Part shown: positions 60,119 through 64,000 of the stretch, one piece after another
Numbering within the stretch: the stretch's first letter is position 1
How the letters are laid out: each line of letters starts with the position of its first letter
Assembly: GCA_900321965.1 (NCBI GenBank)
Contig: ONYA01000007.1
Location: 46,533 to 110,532 of the forward strand
Length of the DNA stretch: 64,000 nucleotides
Reading direction: 5' to 3'
Origin: an uncultured Prevotellaceae bacterium
GTDB lineage: Bacteria > Bacteroidota > Bacteroidia > Bacteroidales > Bacteroidaceae
Translations under genes and position numbers: made by a program
The notes under the pieces: generated by a model
Databases searched by the model: none
What the model saw: only the letters and a program-made list of their open reading frames with translations
What the model was told of the DNA's origin: nothing

Positions 60119-60217
60119 ACTCCTGTACTCCTGTCCTCCTGTCAAAAAATCTCCTGTCCTCATGTACTCCTGTCAAAAAGTACTTCTGTCCTCTCTTCAG
60201 AACGGACTCTTGTACTT
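60119..60217. repeat. Degenerate octamer array 4, at the end of the WecG/TagA gene
   Basis: CTCCTGTACTCCTGTCCTC words with GTCAAAAA links; the end of the array (60197-60217) is inside the coding sequence of the next gene on the - strand. Confidence 0.85.
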
Positions 60218-60943
60218 GCCCAACAACTGTTTCAGGAAATACCAGAAGAATATCGGGTCATCAACTAAGTATCGTTTCCCCATACGCTTAGGCTCCTGCA
60301 GGAGCCGGTAGAACCATTCCATACACAGTTCCTGCCAGATTTTTGGCGCCCGCTTGATATTCCCCGCCTCAAAGTCGATGGTGGCTCCCAGTGCCATCCA
60401 GATATCCACCCCCGGCATCATCGCTTTGTGTTTGTCTATCCATTTCTCCTGTTTTGGACAGCCTACGCCCACCAGCACCACATTAGCACCAGAGGCGTTG
60501 ATCATCCTGTATATCTCCTCATTCTCCTCCTGCTTCTTCTCAAAGCCGTACGATGGCGAATAAGCCCCAACCACCATTTCCCGTCCTATCTTGCCATTGA
60601 TGATGTCTTTTGCCTTATCAGCCACCCCGTCCATCGCTCCTAACAGAAATATCTTGCAGTTTTCATCATTTCGATGATACTCATAGAACGCTGGAAAGAA
60701 GCTGCTTCCAGGCACCGTCTCCTTTAGGGGATGTCCTGTCAGTTTCGAGCACAGATACAGAACCCTTGAATCGCACACGCACCACTCTGCCCTTCTGACA
60801 ATGTCATAATACTCCCTGTCAGACTGCATCTTCACCATCTGGTCCACGTTCGGCGTCACCAGCACCCCCCGTTTCAGTTGCGCCAGCAGCTCCTCTTGTG
60901 AGATGTTGTCTATCTCAACATTCAGTATCTTCGTTTTGCTCAT
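60197..60943 (-). CDS. WecG/TagA/CpsF-family glycosyltransferase
   Basis: 248 residues from ATG 60943 (MSKTKILNVEIDNISQEEL); an in-frame ATG ten codons earlier is possible. The family pattern is clear: TPNVDQMVKMQ, CDSRVLYLCSKLTGHPLKETVPGS, FLLGAMDGVADKA, NVVLVGVGCPKQEKW and the ALGATIDFEAGNIKRAPKIWQELCMEWFYRL block. It transfers ManNAc, ManNAcA or glucose-type residues to a lipid-linked acceptor. The last codons (KYKSPF) run into an octamer array. Confidence 0.92.
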   Translation of the reverse strand: MSKTKILNVEIDNISQEELLAQLKRGVLVTPNVDQMVKMQSDREYYDIVRRAEWCVCDSRVLYLCSKLTGHPLKETVPGSSFFPAFYEYHRNDENCKIFLLGAMDGVADKAKDIINGKIGREMVVGAYSPSYGFEKKQEENEEIYRMINASGANVVLVGVGCPKQEKWIDKHKAMMPGVDIWMALGATIDFEAGNIKRAPKIWQELCMEWFYRLLQEPKRMGKRYLVDDPIFFWYFLKQLLGKYKSPF

Positions 60944-61090
60944 TTTATCAGTTTCGTTTTCTGCAGGCTCCATTTGTAACCATAAGCCAACAAATATGTA
61001 AGAACCTGTTCATCATCTTGATACCAACCTTATACATCAACAATGCAACGTCCCCATCCCAAACCATCATGGCCGACAAGAAATGTGCAA

Positions 61091-62155
61091 TTATTTCTCA
61101 ATTGAAGGAAGAAGAATACTAACAATTCTTTCTTCCACCACATCAAACGGTATATTCATCTTCTCATCAATCATTGGGAGACAATCTTGATTTAACATAT
61201 TCATTGCTTCATTTTCATTATCCAACGGTAAAAACAAGGCATTTCCATTAAATGTCTCATGAAATATCTCAATATCACTCAATATGATTCTTTTGCATCC
61301 GCAGGCTACTGCTTCAAATGGTGTGCGTCCAAACCCTTCATCCTTTGACAACAAAGCAAAAGCATAAGCATAGTGATAAAGTGAAAACAACTCCTCCATC
61401 GATACATAGTCCGTGAAGATCAGGCTATCTCCCGCTCTATTTATTAGCAGCTCAAGTCTCTCGTTTTTACCCCATCCTTTCCTGCCAACTAATACCAACT
61501 TTCGTTTCTGTTCCTTCAATACTGGTATGATAATTTCCAAAAGGTATTCAAAGTTTTTACGAGGCTCAATTGTAGAAACAGAGATATAGTAACTATCTGG
61601 CTGAAGACTCCATTTTTCCAACAGGGCAACATCAGATTTTTCTTTTGCATTTTGATATTCCGAAGCAATATTTTCTCCTAAATTCAAAATAGGTAGGTTC
61701 GTGTATTGTTCCAACTGATTCTTTACAGTCTCAGAAATAGTAATAATACCATCAGCATGCTTTAGGGCAATCTTCTGCTTTGGCATATAATAATATGTAG
61801 CAGCAAAATTCAGTGTTGACTTGAATTGCAAGAAAGCTGTATCGTGGACTGTCTGAAGTAACTTACTCTTACGACCAAAATAGAGATCAATGGGAGGAGC
61901 AAATATAGGGAATAAGGCGACATCGGCCTTTATCTTCCGCACTGCCCTACTAAGTGCGACATTCTCAAGCCACAGTCTATTGCATTTGGGGATTACGAAT
62001 GCATGGGCATTATTATCCAACTCATTCTTAGCATGAAAGATAGGTATAATTGTATGCCCTGTTGAAAGCAATGCGCGATACAAATCTATGGCATACATCT
62101 CTACTCCTGTTCTCTTTCTTCCATAGAGTGGAGTTAAGTCAATAGCAATCCTCAT
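61091..62155 (-). CDS. GT4 glycosyltransferase, AT-rich
   Basis: 354 residues. The start MRIAIDLTPLYGRKRTGVEMYAIDL and the donor domain (STIEPRKNFEYLLEI, SKDEGFGRTPFEAVACGCKRI) are typical of GT4 enzymes. Its base composition is clearly more AT-rich than the rest of the window, as is that of the next gene, suggesting recent transfer of glycan genes. It overlaps the upstream gene by 4 nt (62152-62155). Confidence 0.87.
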   Translation of the reverse strand: MRIAIDLTPLYGRKRTGVEMYAIDLYRALLSTGHTIIPIFHAKNELDNNAHAFVIPKCNRLWLENVALSRAVRKIKADVALFPIFAPPIDLYFGRKSKLLQTVHDTAFLQFKSTLNFAATYYYMPKQKIALKHADGIITISETVKNQLEQYTNLPILNLGENIASEYQNAKEKSDVALLEKWSLQPDSYYISVSTIEPRKNFEYLLEIIIPVLKEQKRKLVLVGRKGWGKNERLELLINRAGDSLIFTDYVSMEELFSLYHYAYAFALLSKDEGFGRTPFEAVACGCKRIILSDIEIFHETFNGNALFLPLDNENEAMNMLNQDCLPMIDEKMNIPFDVVEERIVSILLPSIEK

Positions 62156-63111
62156 CTCATCAAGTCATTATATAGATTATAAATCCTATCACAAATGGTC
62201 TTATCGTCAAACCCCAATCGTGCTAATTTCTCTCTTCCAGTCATTCCTGGTATCTCGTTTTTCAAACACTTGTCACAAAGAAAAGCCAATTCGTCTGGAT
62301 CCATTTTCTGGGCAACCGCACAGTTTGCAACTCCTTCTAGATTAGGTGCGACATCCCCAACATTTGTACTTACAATTGGCAAGTTTGAAGCCATAGCCTC
62401 TTTAATGACTCCCGGTGACCCCTCTGATATTGATGTAAGAAGCACTAAACCCGCTTTTTGGTAATTATTCCGAACGTCCTCTCTCGATATATTATTAAAA
62501 TCGATTTCTTCAACTTTGTATCCATATTTATCCTGAAGTACTTCTATTGTTTTTAAAAACAGCGGATGATTCTTAACAGGGCGATCCAAAGATCCAGGGA
62601 AGATTATTTTTACGACATCATTTCTTTTATGAGAGCTTGGCTGAAAAAATTCTGTATCAACAGAACAGGGTATAATACTTGTGTTCTTATTGTACTCCTC
62701 TACAATAGATTTCATTCTTTCATTTAGGGATATCACATAATCACACTTCTTGATGATCCTTTTTGTCAATAAAACCTGCCATTTCTTTCCTTGTTCTATC
62801 TGAATATCTCCTCCATGAAGCGTGGCGATAACAGGCAAATTAGGCTTTATACCAAACAACATAAACAAGCCCGATATCCCATAATGAATATGGACAATAT
62901 CATATACTCCAGATCTAATCAGCCTATTCACCTCCCAAATAGACTTAACATAGTTGAATTTATTCTCAAATCCGCGGATGGTATAAAGAGTAAAATCGAC
63001 CTCCGGGTGATATCTTTTGAAGGCATCTATCTGATCCCTTACGAAACTGCTCTGTTTCTGATTGAGACCTTTAGGAAGATAGACATTTGTAACGGTAAGA
63101 ACTTTTATCAT
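62152..63111 (-). CDS. GT4 glycosyltransferase, AT-rich
   Basis: 319 residues. MIKVLTVTNVYLPKGLNQKQ at the start, VHIHYGISGLFMLF in the acceptor domain, and TSISEGSPGVIKEAMASNLPIVSTNVGD in the donor domain mark a GT4 enzyme. It is the first intact gene of the third glycan cluster and is AT-rich. No good promoter box is seen upstream within 60 nt, so it may have lost its original upstream genes. Confidence 0.85.
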   Translation of the reverse strand: MIKVLTVTNVYLPKGLNQKQSSFVRDQIDAFKRYHPEVDFTLYTIRGFENKFNYVKSIWEVNRLIRSGVYDIVHIHYGISGLFMLFGIKPNLPVIATLHGGDIQIEQGKKWQVLLTKRIIKKCDYVISLNERMKSIVEEYNKNTSIIPCSVDTEFFQPSSHKRNDVVKIIFPGSLDRPVKNHPLFLKTIEVLQDKYGYKVEEIDFNNISREDVRNNYQKAGLVLLTSISEGSPGVIKEAMASNLPIVSTNVGDVAPNLEGVANCAVAQKMDPDELAFLCDKCLKNEIPGMTGREKLARLGFDDKTICDRIYNLYNDLMR

Positions 63112-63204
63112 ATCATTATCTCTTTTATATTATTCATCATTTTTGTTTCACAAGGGGCAGTAACGTGTCATATCTGTTGGAAATGGTGACATACCCTCTC
63201 CTAA

Positions 63205-63303
63205 TTATTTCAGATGATGGAATCGTGCTACAGCCGACACGCCGCTGACGTTTTTGCTTGAATCTAACGAAGGAGCAACTATAATAATGCCATTATCTTC
63301 CAT
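63205..63303 (-). pseudogene. N-terminal fragment of a glycosyltransferase
   Basis: 32 codons on the - strand: MEDNGIIIVAPSLDSSKNVS, then GVSAVARFHHLK and a stop. The GxxxVAPSLDxxxNVSGVSAV pattern is the first strand and loop of a GT-B enzyme. The rest of the gene is absent; it lies between the AT-rich cluster and repeat DNA. Confidence 0.65.
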
Positions 63304-63339
63304 CCTTGACTTCTTTAACTCTTTATTCGCGTTTTTATG

Positions 63340-63386
63340 GCATCCGTGACGACATGCAGTCATGGACGATTCCGAGTTTTTCGTAT
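63340..63386 (+). repeat. Dispersed ~50-bp repeat (copy B)
   Basis: GTGACGACATGCAGTCATGG, GACGATTCCGAG and TTTTCGTATTTTAT match the copy at 55933-55985 with few changes. A fragment of the 98-bp repeat (ATTTTTGCTGCG) follows. Confidence 0.7.
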
Positions 63387-63436
63387 TTTATCTAAACATA
63401 TATTTCCCATTTATTTTTGCTGCGTGTGCAGTTATT

Positions 63437-63518
63437 GTCCTCATATACTCATGTACTCATGTCTAAACAGTACTCCTGTCCTCTTGTACTCCTGTCTAAA
63501 CAGTACTCCTGTACTTAT
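63437..63518. repeat. Degenerate octamer array 5
   Basis: GTCCTCAT, ATACTCAT, GTACTCAT and GTACTCCT words with GTCTAAACA links. Confidence 0.85.
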
Positions 63519-63571
63519 GACCTAGATTTTTCGCGTGCGCGCGTAGGATAGTGAAAGCAGAAATCATCCCA

Positions 63572-63653
63572 CCCATGTCGCCCATCTCGCCCCTAAGCTT
63601 CTTGCCCCCCAAACCAGCAAAGCCGGTGTTAGGAGCGACATGGGCGACATGGG
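63572..63653. repeat. Imperfect inverted repeat of ATGTCGCCC words
   Basis: The left arm (63572-63596) and right arm (63629-63653) pair with about three mismatches around a 32-nt loop. A 61-codon frame here is probably only a by-product. Confidence 0.7.
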
Positions 63654-63666
63654 CGAGGTGTTTTCC

Positions 63667-63812
63667 GGTTAAGCTATCCATATAGTGAGAGGTGAAAGGC
63701 GTGATGTTTTCACGAGAGGCCGTGACGTTTTCACGAGAGGCCGTGACGTTTTCACGAGAGGCCGTGACGTTTTACCTCTCACTTCTCACCTCTCCCTATG
63801 GATAGCTTAACC
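63667..63812. repeat. IR-flanked element with a 21-bp tandem hairpin repeat
   Basis: A perfect 16-bp inverted repeat GGTTAAGCTATCCATA (63667-63682 and 63797-63812) encloses three full and one partial copies of a 21-bp unit (63700-63773). Each unit holds CGTGA...TCACG, able to form a small hairpin. Confidence 0.9.
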
Positions 63813-63830
63813 CAAAAAGACCCTGCACTC

Positions 63831-63871
63831 GTCGCACTCGTCACACCCAGGCTGGGTGTAGGAAGTGCGAC
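63831..63871. repeat. Inverted repeat with GTCGCACT / AGTGCGAC arms
   Basis: The arms 63831-63849 and 63853-63871 pair at both ends (GTCGCACT and ACACCCA) with a mismatched centre. Confidence 0.65.
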
Positions 63872-63902
63872 AAGTGTGGGTTGTTTTCTGCTTTCACTTT
63901 CT

Positions 63903-64000
63903 GTAGTGTACTGAATAAGTTGACAAAATTTAAGTTCAACTTATGAGTAGAAATGTAAAGAAATCGAAAGAAGAGAGTTTGGAAATTCTGCGTGAGTATC
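63903..64000 (+). mobile_element. Probable left edge of an insertion sequence
   Basis: TGTAGTGTACTGAATAAGTT resembles terminal repeats of IS3-like elements in this phylum, and a reading frame with a transposase-like start follows at once. The other end is outside the window. Confidence 0.45.
63943..64000 (+). CDS. Start of a probable transposase, cut by window end
   Basis: Nineteen codons reading MSRNVKKSKEESLEILREY. The basic, helical start resembles the first helix of OrfA-type transposases. The frame is open to the window edge. The call depends on the adjacent IS-like end and is tentative. Confidence 0.45.
   Translation, partial: MSRNVKKSKEESLEILREY

Noticed and set aside
63496-63681. 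61-codon - strand frame
   Set aside because: Lies entirely in inverted-repeat DNA; no start signal or similarity.

Overview
The window looks like a chromosome segment of a Prevotella-type Bacteroidota. The evidence is the many promoters with a TTTG / 19-21 nt / TAnnTTTG architecture, a tmRNA whose tag reads GNNEYALAA, TonB-dependent receptor and lipoprotein genes, a hybrid two-component regulator, type B L31, TrpB2, and an amidase/HU/'smalltalk' cassette typical of that phylum. No rRNA or tRNA genes were recognised.

Layout. 1-9.0 kb: rlmN (cut by the window edge), a three-part glycosyltransferase/DUF4922/SpoIID protein with an AmpG-like permease, a serine acetyltransferase with an upstream lipoprotein gene, and a rhodanese/metallo-beta-lactamase lipoprotein. 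9.1-9.5 kb: tmRNA. 9.6-21.3 kb: a Wzx/Wzy-type exopolysaccharide operon (Wza-like SLBB export protein, Wzz, EpsG-type polymerase, Wzx, several glycosyltransferases including a GT8/glycosidase-like fusion, priming sugar transferase). 21.4-24.6 kb: a Gly/Arg/Ser-rich secreted protein, histidine phosphatase, TSCPD protein, DUF308 membrane protein and uridine kinase. 24.6-32.2 kb: secreted nuclease, TonB-dependent receptor, two OB-fold-like lipoproteins and a second nuclease; I read this as a nucleic-acid scavenging locus. 32.3-48.6 kb: mostly housekeeping genes (L31, glutathione peroxidase, TrxB, sensor-less hybrid regulator, Na+/solute symporter, TrpB2, PepT, CPA2 antiporter, LptD-like protein, HD hydrolase, OadA-like carboxyltransferase). 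48.7-52.3 kb: a second polysaccharide cluster. 52.4-64 kb: an accessory region rich in repeats, carrying an AAA-ATPase/PD-(D/E)XK gene and a 3' relic of a second copy, an Rpn-type nuclease, the cassette ATPase / DUF6371 / DUF4248 / HU / smalltalk / amidase, a third glycosyltransferase cluster that is AT-rich and partly truncated, and the edge of a probable insertion sequence.

The most unusual property is the repeat content. Several families of short degenerate 'word' repeats fill the spaces between genes: GTnCTCnT octamers, GGCC palindromes, TTTAAT strings, AGTAAGGAG strings and CCCCTCCnAAGGAGGGG hairpins. Many begin exactly at a stop codon, and some supply the last residues of a protein or an internal low-complexity insert (PepT, DUF4922 protein, Rpn nuclease). 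The best candidates for poorly described biology are the helicase/HU/smalltalk/amidase cassette, these stop-codon-linked arrays, the GT8/glycosidase and GT2/DUF4922/SpoIID fusions, and the nucleic-acid uptake locus. All functions are inferred by reading the sequence; no database search was run.
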